Counted from the stretch's first letter, positions 34,321-43,278 are shown. The stretch is 64,000 nt of DNA from SIAQ01 sp964484265 (GCA_964484265.1 CAZAFH010000022.1:1-64000), one strand, 5' to 3'. Numbers and translations: made by a program. The notes: generated by a model from the letters alone, not told the origin.

Positions 34321-35103
34321 ATGCCAGTACACGATTGGGAACGAATCCATCCAGGCGTGTTTCATGCATTCCACAACACCTGGCTCGGCGAAATACAGAC
34401 GTCCTTGAACGACGGCCTGCTCCCGTCCGACCACTACGCACTCTGCGATCAACAGGCCGGCGACACGATCCCTGACGTTTTGACTCTCCAAGAAATCACG
34501 TCCAATGGCGATGGAGCCAAAGAATTCGACAACGGTGATGGCGGTGTTGGCGTTGCGACCCTGACCAAGACCATGCCCAGAGTTCGCCAAATCCAACACG
34601 TCGAGGCCGATCTTTACGCGGCCAGGCGAAAGTCGATTGTCATTCGGCATAGCAGCGACGACCGCATCGTGGCGATGATCGAAATCGTCTCGCCGGGGAA
34701 CAAATCATCCACGGTGGAGTTTCGCCGATTCGTGGATAAGGCAGTGGCTGCGTTGAATCATGGGATACATCTGCTTGTCGTTGATTTATTTCCGCCTGGC
34801 ACGCGCGATCCGCACGGCATGCACGGCGCGATCTGGTCGGAGTTTGGCGCCGCCTACGATCCGCCGTCGGACAAGCTGCTGACGCTGGTAGCCTATTCCG
34901 CCGGGATGCGGAATACGGCTTTCGTCGAGCCGATTGCCGTGGGCGACACGATGATCGACATGCCGATTTTTCTGGAGCCGGACGGCTGGGTTCCGACGCC
35001 ATTGCAAGCGACATACGACCGCGCCTACCGCGGGGTGCCGCGACGTTTTCGTGAAATGTTGGAACGGCCAGGCACAATCGCCAAGGGAGGAACGAAGCCA
35101 TGA
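34321..35103 (+). CDS. DUF4058 family protein, copy 1
   Basis: 260 residues starting MPVHDWERI, followed by FHAFHNTWLGEIQTSLN, LPSDHYALCDQQAGDT and, in the middle, LVIRHSSDDRIVAMIEIVSPGNK. This is the DUF4058 family, common in planctomycetes and cyanobacteria; its function is not known to me. The central block resembles the Uma2/PD-(D/E)XK strand-helix pattern (EIVSPGNK), which suggests a distant nuclease-like fold. Its stop overlaps the start of the Uma2 gene (ATGA at 35100), so the two are translationally coupled. A paralogue is at 42526. Confidence 0.85.
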   Translation: MPVHDWERIHPGVFHAFHNTWLGEIQTSLNDGLLPSDHYALCDQQAGDTIPDVLTLQEITSNGDGAKEFDNGDGGVGVATLTKTMPRVRQIQHVEADLYAARRKSIVIRHSSDDRIVAMIEIVSPGNKSSTVEFRRFVDKAVAALNHGIHLLVVDLFPPGTRDPHGMHGAIWSEFGAAYDPPSDKLLTLVAYSAGMRNTAFVEPIAVGDTMIDMPIFLEPDGWVPTPLQATYDRAYRGVPRRFREMLERPGTIAKGGTKP

Positions 35104-35732
35104 TCGCAGCGGTTCAGCCACTCAGCGAATATGCACAAACCGTGCTCGACTTGATGCCAGGCCAGGGCCAGCTATCCGACGAGGACTACCTTCGGCTGAC
35201 CGATTCCACGTCGCGCTTGATCGAATTCACGGATGGCAATTTGGAGACGTTGCCCTGGCCTACGGATGTGCATCAATCAATCGTCGGGTCACTATTTGTG
35301 TTGCTGAAGGCATTCGTAGTTCCGCTCGGCGGCAAGGCGCACTTTTCACCGATTCGTCTGCGTATTCGCCCAGGAAAATATCGCGAACCGGACGTGATTT
35401 TGGTGAAGAACGCCAAGGATCGCCGGCGGGGCAATCGCTTTTGGATCGGTGCGGATCTGGCGCTCGAAGTCGTCAGCCCGGATAAGCCATTGCGCGACCT
35501 CGTTGACAAACGCATCGACTACGCCGAGGCAAACATCCCCGAATATTGGATCGTGAATCCGCAAACCGAGACGATCACCGTACTTCGCCTCGAAGGAACC
35601 AGCTACGTCGAGCACGGCGTATTCGTGCGTGGGCAGCAGGCGACGTCCGTCATCCTTGCTGGCTTTGCGGTGGATGTCGGTGACGTGTTTGAGGTCGATT
35701 GTCCGCCGGATGAACCGGAGGACGCGGAGTGA
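35100..35732 (+). CDS. Uma2 family putative endonuclease
   Basis: 210 residues of the Uma2 (DUF820) family, a restriction-endonuclease-like fold. Family blocks: YLRLTDSTSRLIEFTDGNLETLP, HFSPIRLRIRPGKYREPDVILVK (Asp of the PD motif) and DLALEVVSPDKPLRDLVDKRIDYAEANIPEYWIVNPQ (the E-x-K-like element). The family is highly expanded in cyanobacteria and planctomycetes and its biological role is unclear. It overlaps DUF4058 copy 1 by 4 bases and ends one base before the convergent membrane protein gene. Confidence 0.9.
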   Translation: MIAAVQPLSEYAQTVLDLMPGQGQLSDEDYLRLTDSTSRLIEFTDGNLETLPWPTDVHQSIVGSLFVLLKAFVVPLGGKAHFSPIRLRIRPGKYREPDVILVKNAKDRRRGNRFWIGADLALEVVSPDKPLRDLVDKRIDYAEANIPEYWIVNPQTETITVLRLEGTSYVEHGVFVRGQQATSVILAGFAVDVGDVFEVDCPPDEPEDAE

Positions 35733-36362
35733 TCAGTCCCGCACACGGACGCGCAGCAGGTTGGCCCATTCGTGCGCGTCGATGGTGCGGCGGCCCACGC
35801 TGTTTGGCTTGATCGATTGCAATGCCAGGCCGAGCATGAATTGCCGTTTGTCGATCTTCACCCGGCCGGCGATCAGCACCCAGCGCGTCAGTTCGCCTTC
35901 TTCGCCGCCGGTTTCCATGCGGGCGTGAAAGAAGCTGCCAAAACCCTTGTAGCTCGATTGGCGAGGCCAAACCTTCACGCGCGGTTTGTCGTACTCGAAA
36001 ATCTCGCCCAGTCCGGGCACGAGCTTTTCGAAGATCTCGGTCAACTCATCAACCTCTACCTCCGAGGCGCCCGCCGGCGCGATGACGACAAGGCGCAAGC
36101 GCACGGGCGTACCCTCGGCTCGCAACTGCCGATCTCCGCTCGATTTTTTCAACTCGGGGTATTCCGTGAGGTCCTCGTTCAGATCGGCAGCTTTTGGCGC
36201 CGCCTTTTTCCCGCCGAACAGGAAACGCACCACCGCCAGCAAAAGAAGCAACGCAATCAGCGCGACGATACACACGGAACCTGCCAGGATATACGTGGCA
36301 TAAGCGCGCAGACCTGCTGGCAGGAGGTCCGTGAGCATCTTCGGCGCGATGTCCATTTCCAT
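35733..36362 (-). CDS. Single-pass membrane protein, unknown
   Basis: 209 residues. One long hydrophobic helix (YILAGSVCIVALIALLLLLAV) near residues 20-50 is followed by a basic stretch (FGGKKAAPKAA) and a cytoplasmic domain of about 140 residues with mixed strands and helices (VRLRLVVIAPAGASEVEVDEL, PRVKVWPRQSSYKGFGSFFHARM, TRWVLIAGRVKIDKRQFMLGLAL). I do not recognise the domain. Starts at 36362 or 36356 are equally possible. It ends directly against the Uma2 stop on the other strand. Confidence 0.62.
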   Translation of the reverse strand: MEMDIAPKMLTDLLPAGLRAYATYILAGSVCIVALIALLLLLAVVRFLFGGKKAAPKAADLNEDLTEYPELKKSSGDRQLRAEGTPVRLRLVVIAPAGASEVEVDELTEIFEKLVPGLGEIFEYDKPRVKVWPRQSSYKGFGSFFHARMETGGEEGELTRWVLIAGRVKIDKRQFMLGLALQSIKPNSVGRRTIDAHEWANLLRVRVRD

Positions 36363-36738
36363 GTTGCGAACCTCGATATTTGTTTTTATTTAAGGTACGA
36401 CTTTTCCAAGCAAGCACGAAAAGTGATCCTGGCCTGGCAAGCTGCCACTCAGTAATTCACCACATCGGCACGAAGGCACAGAGAAAACGCGTTCGGGAGC
36501 GGCTGTGACGCGCTACGATCCTTCGTGGCTCCGATTGTTTTTACCTGTAACGATGCTAAAGACTCGAATCGTTCAATTGTTTTCTGAAACTGCCGATTTT
36601 GCGGATTGGGCAATCCGTGCGGGGCAAGAAAGGCATCGCGTGCCGACTTATTTCTTGTAAACCGCGCAGGTTCATGGCATCAATTGGAAAGGCGGCGCCG
36701 AACTCTCCGCACTCTCCTATCGAATGCCCGGTGGAATC
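36363..36738. other. Intergenic region, no gene seen
   Basis: About 375 bases between divergent genes. Only short open frames without family character. No repeat copy was noticed here. Promoters for both flanking genes should lie in it but are not identifiable by eye. Confidence 0.45.
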
Positions 36739-37296
36739 ATGCTGAAAAAGGGAGCCTCCCTTCGCTATCCCATACGCGACGCCAACGGTGCGCTTCTTCT
36801 TGCTCAGGGCTCACTCGTCAACGACCGCCTGCGCGAGATTTTGCAAGTGCGCGGCATCTCGCTCGAAATGCAGGCATCGCTCACGCTCGTCGAAGGCGGC
36901 GAGGCGGGCCTGGAGATCCCGATCAACAAGCCGGTGTTTCTAATAGGTCGTCGGCCCGAGTGCGACTTGCAGCTCGCAAGCCATGTCGTCAGCGGCTGCC
37001 ATTGCCGAATCGTCAAGACGCTGTTCGAAGTGATGTTGAGCGATCGCGAGAGCAGCAATGGAACCTTTCTGAACGGGCGGCTGGTAACGCAGGAAGCGGA
37101 ACTGACGGATAACGATCGCATCCGCATCGGGCATTTCACGTTCAGTGCGCGGATCTTCGCAGCCCTGGCAGCAGACACGAGCGCAGGCGAACTGGCTCTC
37201 AAGAAGTGGGTGTTGGAGGGAACGTCGCCCAAAAGCAAACCCGCATCGCACTACTGCAGAACCGAGCCTGATATCGATCTGGATGCGTGCTCGTAG
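36739..37296 (+). CDS. FHA-domain protein
   Basis: 185 residues. The N-terminal 60 residues (GASLRYPIRDANGALLLAQGSLVNDRLREIL) look like the short module that often precedes signalling domains in planctomycetes. Residues 60-150 form a forkhead-associated domain: FLIGRRPECDLQLASHVVSGCHCRI, then DRESSNGTFLNG and DNDRIRIGHFTF, which hold the Arg, Ser and Asn that contact phosphothreonine. It probably recognises a target of a Ser/Thr kinase such as the one at 47904. The start at 36739 has GGTGGA just upstream; an ATG at 36724 has none. Confidence 0.85.
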   Translation: MLKKGASLRYPIRDANGALLLAQGSLVNDRLREILQVRGISLEMQASLTLVEGGEAGLEIPINKPVFLIGRRPECDLQLASHVVSGCHCRIVKTLFEVMLSDRESSNGTFLNGRLVTQEAELTDNDRIRIGHFTFSARIFAALAADTSAGELALKKWVLEGTSPKSKPASHYCRTEPDIDLDACS

Positions 37297-37300
37297 CTTG

Positions 37301-37414
37301 CCGCTTTCGGCTTGGCGCTCAACGGGTTGTTTCCGAATTCATGGCGTTTTTGGCGAGCGCGTAATCACGCGAAAGAGAGGAGCGCAATTTTGTTGAGCGC
37401 TAAGCCGCCAGTGG
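37301..37414. repeat. 114-bp palindromic-ended element, copy 2
   Basis: Same length and orientation as copy 1 (8070-8183), with a few substitutions: left arm ccgctttcggcttggcgctc, right arm gagcgctaagccgccagtgg. The interior gggttgtttccgaattcatg is nearly identical to copy 1. It lies between the FHA gene and metK. Confidence 0.85.
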
Positions 37415-37520
37415 AAATGGCAGCGCGTTTCGCGAATCACTTTTTCTTTGCGGGCAAATTTCTATAATTTTCCAATCACCAATAAACGTTCCACGAAACA
37501 TTTAACCAGGAAGGTGCAGC

Positions 37521-38768
37521 GTGTCCTCTACTAGAAGCTACCTCTTCACAAGCGAATCGGTGTCGATGGGGCACCCGGACAAGGTCGCCGATCAGATCAG
37601 CGACGCCATTCTCGATCACTGCCTCGCTGCCGACCCGACGAGCCGAGTCGCCTGCGAAACCATGGTGACGACCGATCTTGCGATCGTATCCGGCGAAATC
37701 ACGACCAAGGCCGACCTGTCGCGCGAAACCGTTGACAAGATCATCCGCGACATGATCCGCGAGATCGGCTACACCGATCCGTCGATCGGTTTCGCGGCCA
37801 AGACGGCACAGATCCACGTCAACCTGCATTCGCAATCGCCGGACATCTCGATGGGTGTCGATGTCGGCGGCGCGGGCGATCAGGGCATGATGTTCGGCTT
37901 CGCCTGCCGAGAGACGAAGTCGCTCATGCCGTTGCCGATCTATCTGTCGCATCGCCTGGTCGAGAACCACGCAAAGCTGCGCGAAAGCGGCGCGGTCAAG
38001 TTCTTTCGGCCTGACGCCAAGAGCCAGGTTACGGTCGAATACAACGGCGATGGTACGCCAAACCGCATTCACACCGTCGTGCTCTCCACGCAGCACGATG
38101 CAAGCGTGATCGGCAAGAATGGCAAATTCACCGACGATGCCCGCAAGGTCATCGTCGAGAAGCTCATTCTGCCGACGCTGAAGGCGGAACGGGCCGACCT
38201 CATCAAGGGCGAGCTGGTTATCGTGCTGCCGGGCAAGGCGCCGAAGAAGCCGAAGGAAAACGAAATCTATTGCCACATCAACCCGACGGGCAACTTCGAA
38301 GTCGGCGGACCGCACGGCGACTGCGGGTTGACGGGCCGCAAGATCATCGTGGATACCTACGGCGGTCGCGGCCGACACGGCGGCGGAGCATTCAGCGGCA
38401 AGGACCCGACCAAGGTCGATCGTTCGGCGGCCTACATGGCACGCTATATCGCGAAAAATATCGTCGCGGCTCGTCTCGCTCACGAGTGCGAAGTGCAGCT
38501 GTCGTACGCCATCGGCTATCCGGATCCGCTCAATATTTGGGTCAACACCAACGGCACGACGGCGAACGGCGTGACCGACGATCAACTCGTCGATCTCATC
38601 CGCAAGCACTTCTTGCTGACGCCAAAAGGCATCATCGACTCGCTCAACCTGCGTCGCCCCATCTATAAGGAAACCGCCCGGCACGGCCATTTCGGCCGAG
38701 AGCTGAAGGCTTTCACGTGGGAACACACCGACAAAGCCGCGGCGCTGAAGAAGGACGCGGGGTTGTAG
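37521..38768 (+). CDS. metK: S-adenosylmethionine synthase
   Basis: 415 residues. It makes S-adenosylmethionine from methionine and ATP in the cytoplasm. Diagnostic blocks are GHPDKVADQISDAILD (ATP-binding, N-terminal domain), GVDVGGAGDQGMMFGFA (loop near the active site), and GGGAFSGKDPTKVDRSAAYMAR (the second signature). The start is a GTG at 37521 (gtgtcctctac) with AAGGTG upstream; length is slightly above the E. coli enzyme but fits the family. No clear SAM riboswitch is recognised in the leader; the 114-bp repeat occupies part of it. Downstream lies copy 3 of the same repeat, so metK is bracketed by two copies. Confidence 0.96.
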   Translation: MSSTRSYLFTSESVSMGHPDKVADQISDAILDHCLAADPTSRVACETMVTTDLAIVSGEITTKADLSRETVDKIIRDMIREIGYTDPSIGFAAKTAQIHVNLHSQSPDISMGVDVGGAGDQGMMFGFACRETKSLMPLPIYLSHRLVENHAKLRESGAVKFFRPDAKSQVTVEYNGDGTPNRIHTVVLSTQHDASVIGKNGKFTDDARKVIVEKLILPTLKAERADLIKGELVIVLPGKAPKKPKENEIYCHINPTGNFEVGGPHGDCGLTGRKIIVDTYGGRGRHGGGAFSGKDPTKVDRSAAYMARYIAKNIVAARLAHECEVQLSYAIGYPDPLNIWVNTNGTTANGVTDDQLVDLIRKHFLLTPKGIIDSLNLRRPIYKETARHGHFGRELKAFTWEHTDKAAALKKDAGL

Positions 38769-38792
38769 ACCGCGGCAGGTAAATCCCTAATT

Positions 38793-38906
38793 CCGCTTGC
38801 GGCTTAGCGCTCAACAACATTGCACCCTGCGCCATCGCGTGATGCCGTGCTCGCAAAAAACGCCACGAATCCGGAAACAAACCGTTGAGCGCTAAGCCGC
38901 AAGCGG
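38793..38906. repeat. 114-bp palindromic-ended element, copy 3 (reverse orientation)
   Basis: Arms ccgcttgcggcttagcgctc and gagcgctaagccgcaagcgg are perfect inverse complements. The interior reads as the inverse complement of copies 1 and 2 (for example gaatccggaaacaaaccgtt against gggttgtttccgaattc). Length is again exactly 114. It lies after metK and may act as its terminator. The remaining bases to 39153 hold only the rpsO leader. Confidence 0.87.
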
Positions 38907-39153
38907 GAAATTCGCTCACAACGGAACGGAAATTCCGCGAACTCGCCTCGCCGGGGCTTGCCAGGAATTGCCGGTGGTGGTATAAAACACGTTTCCCGTA
39001 CGGTTGTTCGTTCGGGCAGGAACAAAACGTAACATGCTACTTGGCAATCGCACCGACGGTTTGTAATCTAGTCTGGACAATAGTGTAAATGGGTATCACA
39101 ACGTTTGTCCAAGGCAGAAAAGTCGTTGGCGATGGAGGTTGGTGAGGACCGAT

Positions 39154-39423
39154 ATGGCAATCACTAAAGACCGCAAGACGGAATTGATTGACACCTATCG
39201 GCGCAAGGCCGACGACACCGGCTCGCCCGAAGTGCAAATCGCATTGCTCACGGAACGGATCACGTATCTGACCGAGCATTTGCGATCGCACAAGAAAGAC
39301 CACGCGAGCCGGCGCGGTTTGTTGATGATGGTCAGCAAGCGGTCTGGATTGCTCAATTACTTGCGCAATACCGATCGTAGTCGCTACCTCGCAGTCATCA
39401 GCAAGCTAGGCCTGCGAAAATAA
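39154..39423 (+). CDS. rpsO: 30S ribosomal protein S15
   Basis: 89 residues, the exact usual length. S15 binds 16S rRNA in the central domain and helps start assembly of the platform. Family motifs: TGSPEVQIALLTERI, LTEHLRSHKKDHASRRGLL and RSGLLNYLR. ATG at 39154 with GGTGAGG upstream; a TTG at 39139 in frame is rejected. It is followed by a strong hairpin terminator and then pnp, the classic rpsO-pnp arrangement. Confidence 0.98.
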   Translation: MAITKDRKTELIDTYRRKADDTGSPEVQIALLTERITYLTEHLRSHKKDHASRRGLLMMVSKRSGLLNYLRNTDRSRYLAVISKLGLRK

Positions 39424-39429
39424 TCGGTT

Positions 39430-39460
39430 CGGGACTGGCGTCAGCTGGTCCCGCCTTTTT
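39430..39460 (+). terminator. Rho-independent terminator/attenuator after rpsO
   Basis: A hairpin with a six-pair outer stem cgggac/gtcccg extended by four inner pairs (two of them G-T) around a gtca loop, followed by cctttttac. It lies seven bases after the rpsO stop and 70 before the pnp start, so it should limit read-through into pnp. Confidence 0.8.
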
Positions 39461-39531
39461 ACGTTCGCTATCCCCTCCAACATGCCTCTTCCCCGTTCGA
39501 CTTCCTGCCGATCTAAAGCAAGAGGTAATCC

Positions 39532-41679
39532 GTGCAGGTCTGTCGTGTAGAATCTCAATTAGGCGGCCAAAAACTATTTCTCGAAACCGGTAAAATCGCC
39601 AAGCAGGCGCATGGCGCAGTCATCGTCGGGCTAGGCGAAACCTGGACCCTCACCACCGCATGCGAGGGCGACCCGATCCCCGGGCGCGACTTCTTTCCCC
39701 TCGTCGTCGATTATCGCGAAAAAACCTATGCAGCTGGCAAATTCCCCGGCGGCTTCATCAAACGCGAAGGGCGCCCGACGACCAAGGAAATCTTGACGTC
39801 GCGCCTGATAGATCGTCCGATCCGCCCGTTGTTCCCGTCCAATTATCTCAACGAAGTTCAGATCCTCTGCTCGCCGCTTTCTTATGATCGCGAGAACGAT
39901 CCCGATATCCTCTGCATGATCGGCGCCAGCGCGGCTCTGCACCTGTCCCAAATTCCGTTTTTGACGCGCACCGGATCAGTCCGCGTCGGACGCATCGGCA
40001 CCGAATTCGTCGTCATGCCGACGGCCTCGCAGATGGAAGAGAGCGATCTCGATCTCATCGTTTCGGGAACCCGAGACGCAGTCACGATGATCGAAGGCTT
40101 CGCGCGTGAAATGCCTGAAGAGACGATGGTCCAGGCAATTACGCTGGCGCACAACGAGATTCGCAAGATCATCGACCTCATCGAGGAATTCCGCACCAAG
40201 GCGGGTCTTGCGGTGAAAGCAGCACCGCCGGCGCCGCCGGTCAATCCCGCCAAGGAAGCCGTCAAGGCGAAGTTTGGCGCCGAATTCCGCGAGCTCAAAC
40301 AAACCAGCGGCAAGGCCGCCCGCGCCGACGCGATCAGCGCCTTGCGCGAGCGCATCTTTGCAGCTCTCGTTCCAGCCGAGGGCACGGGCGAATTCGCTCC
40401 CGAGCAAGTCGCCCAGGCGATCGATTGGCTCGAAGAGCAAATCGTCCGAACGTTGATTCTCGAAGGCAAACGCATCGACGGGCGAACCACCAAGGAGATC
40501 CGCGCCCTGTCCTGCGAAGTCAGCGTATTGCCTCGCGTGCATGGTTCGGCGCTCTTTACTCGCGGCGAAACCCAGGCGCTCGTCACGACTGTGCTTGGCA
40601 CGTCGGCGGATGAACAACGTGTCGATGGCCTTGCTGACGAGATTTCCAAGAAGTTCATGCTCGATTACAATTTCCCGCCGTTCAGCGTCGGCGAATGCAA
40701 GCCCGTGCGTGGCCCCGGTCGCCGCGAGATCGGCCACGGCGCGCTTGCCGAGCGCAGCCTGAAGCCGGTCATTCCGCCCCAAGAAAAGTTCCCCTACACC
40801 ATTCGCCTCGTCTCCGACATCACGGAATCCAACGGCTCCAGCAGCATGGCCTCGGTGTGCGGCGGCACGCTGGCGCTGATGGACGCAGGCGTCCCGATTT
40901 CCGATCCCGTCGCCGGCATCTCCATCGGACTCGTCAAGGAACCGAGCGGCTGGACATTGCTCACGGACATCATGGGCGATGAAGACCATTTCGGCGACAT
41001 GGACTTTAAAGTCGCCGGCACCGTGCGCGGTATCACCGGTATCCAGCTCGATCTCAAGATCGACGGCATCAACGAAGAGATCATCCGCGCCACGCTCGAC
41101 CAGGCCCGCGATGCTCGCCGCGAGATTCTTCGGGCGATCGTCACGACGCTCAGGTTCCCGCGTGCCGAGACGAGCAGGCACGCCCCGCGCATGCTCGTCA
41201 CCAAGATTCACCCGGAAAAGATCGGTTTGCTCATCGGGCCGCAGGGCAAAACCATTCGCGGCATCCAGGAAGTCACTGGCGCCAAGCTCGATGTCCGCGA
41301 AGACGGAACCGTCGAAATCTCGCACGCCAACGGCGAAGGCGCCGAAGCCGCCAAGCGCCGAGTCGAATCGCTGTGCGAGGAGGTAAAGGTCGGCAAGGTC
41401 TACGAAGGCAAAGTGACGTCGATCAAGGACTTTGGCGCGTTCATCGAAATTATTCCAGGCCGGGATGGCTTGTGCCATATCAGCGAACTGGATGATAAGT
41501 ACATCGACCGCGTCGATGCCGTTTGCAAAGTCGGCGACATTCTCAAGGTCAAGGTCATCGCCATCGACGACCAAGACCGCGTGAAGCTATCTCGCAAGGC
41601 ATTGCTTCGCGAGGCCAAAGGCGAATCTTCGGCCCCGCAAGGCGGCGGTGACCGTCCTCCGCGTGGCGACCGCCGGTAA
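39532..41679 (+). CDS. pnp: Polynucleotide phosphorylase
   Basis: 715 residues starting with GTG at 39532 preceded by AGAGGT. A phosphorolytic 3'-5' exoribonuclease of the degradosome. Layout: first RNase PH domain (1-210, FFPLVVDYREKTYAAGKFPGGFIKREGRP), an alpha-helical linker, second RNase PH domain (about 310-540, with RGETQALVT, SNGSSSMASVCGG and ILTDIMGDEDHFGDMDFKVAGT-type active-site region), a KH domain (KIGLLIGPQGKTIRGIQE) and an S1 domain (GKVTSIKDFGAFIEI, GLCHISEL). The C-terminal tail is short and Gly/Pro/Arg-rich. Complete and of normal length. Confidence 0.97.
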   Translation: MQVCRVESQLGGQKLFLETGKIAKQAHGAVIVGLGETWTLTTACEGDPIPGRDFFPLVVDYREKTYAAGKFPGGFIKREGRPTTKEILTSRLIDRPIRPLFPSNYLNEVQILCSPLSYDRENDPDILCMIGASAALHLSQIPFLTRTGSVRVGRIGTEFVVMPTASQMEESDLDLIVSGTRDAVTMIEGFAREMPEETMVQAITLAHNEIRKIIDLIEEFRTKAGLAVKAAPPAPPVNPAKEAVKAKFGAEFRELKQTSGKAARADAISALRERIFAALVPAEGTGEFAPEQVAQAIDWLEEQIVRTLILEGKRIDGRTTKEIRALSCEVSVLPRVHGSALFTRGETQALVTTVLGTSADEQRVDGLADEISKKFMLDYNFPPFSVGECKPVRGPGRREIGHGALAERSLKPVIPPQEKFPYTIRLVSDITESNGSSSMASVCGGTLALMDAGVPISDPVAGISIGLVKEPSGWTLLTDIMGDEDHFGDMDFKVAGTVRGITGIQLDLKIDGINEEIIRATLDQARDARREILRAIVTTLRFPRAETSRHAPRMLVTKIHPEKIGLLIGPQGKTIRGIQEVTGAKLDVREDGTVEISHANGEGAEAAKRRVESLCEEVKVGKVYEGKVTSIKDFGAFIEIIPGRDGLCHISELDDKYIDRVDAVCKVGDILKVKVIAIDDQDRVKLSRKALLREAKGESSAPQGGGDRPPRGDRR

Positions 41680-41695
41680 ATTCGACGCCAATCCG

Positions 41696-41743
41696 GTTTA
41701 CGTTTAGCGCTTGCAATTAATCGTGCGAGCGCTAAACGTAAAC
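41696..41743. repeat. 16-bp perfect inverted repeat after pnp
   Basis: Arms 41696-41711 (gtttacgtttagcgct) and 41728-41743 (agcgctaaacgtaaac) with a 16-base loop. It shares the tagcgct core with the 114-bp element family but is otherwise different. Placed 17 bases after the pnp stop and 20 bases before the next start; it may act as terminator although no T run follows directly. Confidence 0.75.
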
Positions 41744-41763
41744 GCTTTCTTCTCGGTATCTCC

Positions 41764-42471
41764 ATGTCCGTGCCAAATCCCGCCACCGAAGATATTGCCG
41801 TCCTCGCGGAATTGGCGGGTGGGTTTATCCACGAAATCAAAAACCACCTCAACACGCTCAATCTCAATTTGCAGTTGCTGGCGGAAGATTTTCAGAATCC
41901 CGAGAATCAGCGCGAACGCCGGGCCTTGACGCGCGTGCAAAAACTGCAAGGCGAATGCCAACGGCTCGTTGGTTTGTCGAACGACTTCCTGCGCTTCGCC
42001 CGCATCAAAGACTTGCCGCTAGATCCAGGCGACTTGCGGAAACTGATCGAAGAAATGGTCGATTTTTTCACGCCGACGGCCCGGGCGGCGAATATCGAAA
42101 TTCAGACATTCCTCTCCGCCGACTTGCCAACGCTGCAGCTCAACACCGAGATGATGAGGCAAGCCCTATTGAACCTGCTGCTTAACGCAGTTCAGGCAAT
42201 GCCCAAAGGCGGCGAACTGACCATCCAGGCCACCGTCGAAAATGGAATGGTGACGCTCAGCCTCATCGACACCGGAACCGGCATCGCGCCGGAAGTGTTG
42301 CCGAAAATCTTCAAACCTTTCTACTCGACCAAATCGCGGTCCGGCGGTTCGGGTCTTGGCCTGCCCACGACGCGCAAGATCATCGAAGCGCATAACGGCA
42401 CGATCGACGTACAGAGCGAAATCGGCAAAGGCACCAAATTCACGATCCGCCTGCCGATCCCGAAAGCGTAA
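41764..42471 (+). CDS. Soluble histidine kinase without sensor domain
   Basis: 235 residues. HisKA-type dimerisation helix with GGFIHEIKNHLNTL (phospho-accepting His23), then a HATPase domain with the N box LLNLLLNAVQAMP, G1 SLIDTGTGIAP, F box KIFKPFYSTK and G2 GGSGLGLPTTRKIIEAHNG. There is no membrane segment and no N-terminal sensor, so signal input must come from a partner. No response regulator is adjacent. It resembles the kinase core of NtrB-like proteins. ATG at 41764; the spacing to the pnp hairpin suggests its own transcription start or read-through from pnp. Confidence 0.88.
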   Translation: MSVPNPATEDIAVLAELAGGFIHEIKNHLNTLNLNLQLLAEDFQNPENQRERRALTRVQKLQGECQRLVGLSNDFLRFARIKDLPLDPGDLRKLIEEMVDFFTPTARAANIEIQTFLSADLPTLQLNTEMMRQALLNLLLNAVQAMPKGGELTIQATVENGMVTLSLIDTGTGIAPEVLPKIFKPFYSTKSRSGGSGLGLPTTRKIIEAHNGTIDVQSEIGKGTKFTIRLPIPKA

Positions 42472-42525
42472 CCGAATTGCGGTATAATATCACTGTATCT
42501 TCGCGAAAATTGTCAGGAGTGCGCC

Positions 42526-43278
42526 ATGCCAATGCATGATTGGACGCGCGTGTCCGCCGGGACGTATCACGCTTTTCACAATGCCTGGATCACCCACGTT
42601 CAAGAGGCTTTGAACGCGGGGATTCTGCCTGTACCCTACTACGCACTCGGCGAACAGCGCGCGGGAGATACGGGGCCGGATCTGCTGGCCCTTCGGGCCG
42701 CGACAGAACTGGTGGACGACGATGCCGAGATGAGGACCACTGGCGACGGCATGGTGGCCGTACTTGAGGCGCCGCCGCGCGTGCATCTGGCGCAAGAAGC
42801 GAGCCTGGAGGCGGCGTTCTATCTATCGAAGCGCCGAACGCTCGTGATTCGGCACGCAACCGGGGATCGTATCGTGGCTCTGGTGGAAATCGTCTCTCCC
42901 GCGAACAAGCATAATCGCGATGTAATCGAATCCTTCGTGGATAAAATCCTCCAGGCGCTGCGGCAAGGCATCCATGTGCTCGTGATCGATCCATTTCCGC
43001 CTACTCGGCACGATCCGCAGGGAATTCACGGGTTGCTCTGGGAAGAATTGGGTGAGCCGCGTTTCGACTTGCCTGTTGGTCGTAATCGAACCCTGGTGTC
43101 GTATTGCGCGAAAATGCCGATCATGGCGTACGTCGAGCCGACAGGCGTCGGATTGGAATTGACGGAAATGCCGATGTTCCTGACGAGGTCGCACTACATC
43201 CGCATGCCGTTGGAGGCGACCTACATGCAGGCATGGGCAGGCGTCCCGCAACGCTGGCGAAGCGTCGTGGAAGGGTAA
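42526..43278 (+). CDS. DUF4058 family protein, copy 2
   Basis: 250 residues with the same framework as copy 1 at 34321: MPMHDWTRV, YHAFHNAWITHVQEALN, YYALGEQRAGDTGPD, LVIRHATGDRIVALVEIVSPANK, LVIDPFPP. It begins 54 bases after the histidine kinase and has TCAGGAG upstream. Unlike copy 1 it has no Uma2 partner. The two copies are clearly paralogous but diverged, suggesting an old duplication or independent acquisition. Function unknown. Confidence 0.85.
   Translation: MPMHDWTRVSAGTYHAFHNAWITHVQEALNAGILPVPYYALGEQRAGDTGPDLLALRAATELVDDDAEMRTTGDGMVAVLEAPPRVHLAQEASLEAAFYLSKRRTLVIRHATGDRIVALVEIVSPANKHNRDVIESFVDKILQALRQGIHVLVIDPFPPTRHDPQGIHGLLWEELGEPRFDLPVGRNRTLVSYCAKMPIMAYVEPTGVGLELTEMPMFLTRSHYIRMPLEATYMQAWAGVPQRWRSVVEG

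Noticed and set aside
37415..37520. SAM riboswitch in the metK leader
   Set aside because: I looked for the conserved elements of known SAM riboswitches and saw none; the leader is short and AT-rich after the 114-bp repeat.
37476..38726. Minus-strand open frame of 416 codons opposite metK
   Set aside because: Antisense shadow; no recognisable domain, and metK is fully conserved.
39976..41574. Minus-strand open frame of 532 codons opposite pnp
   Set aside because: Antisense to a complete polynucleotide phosphorylase; composition typical of a shadow frame.
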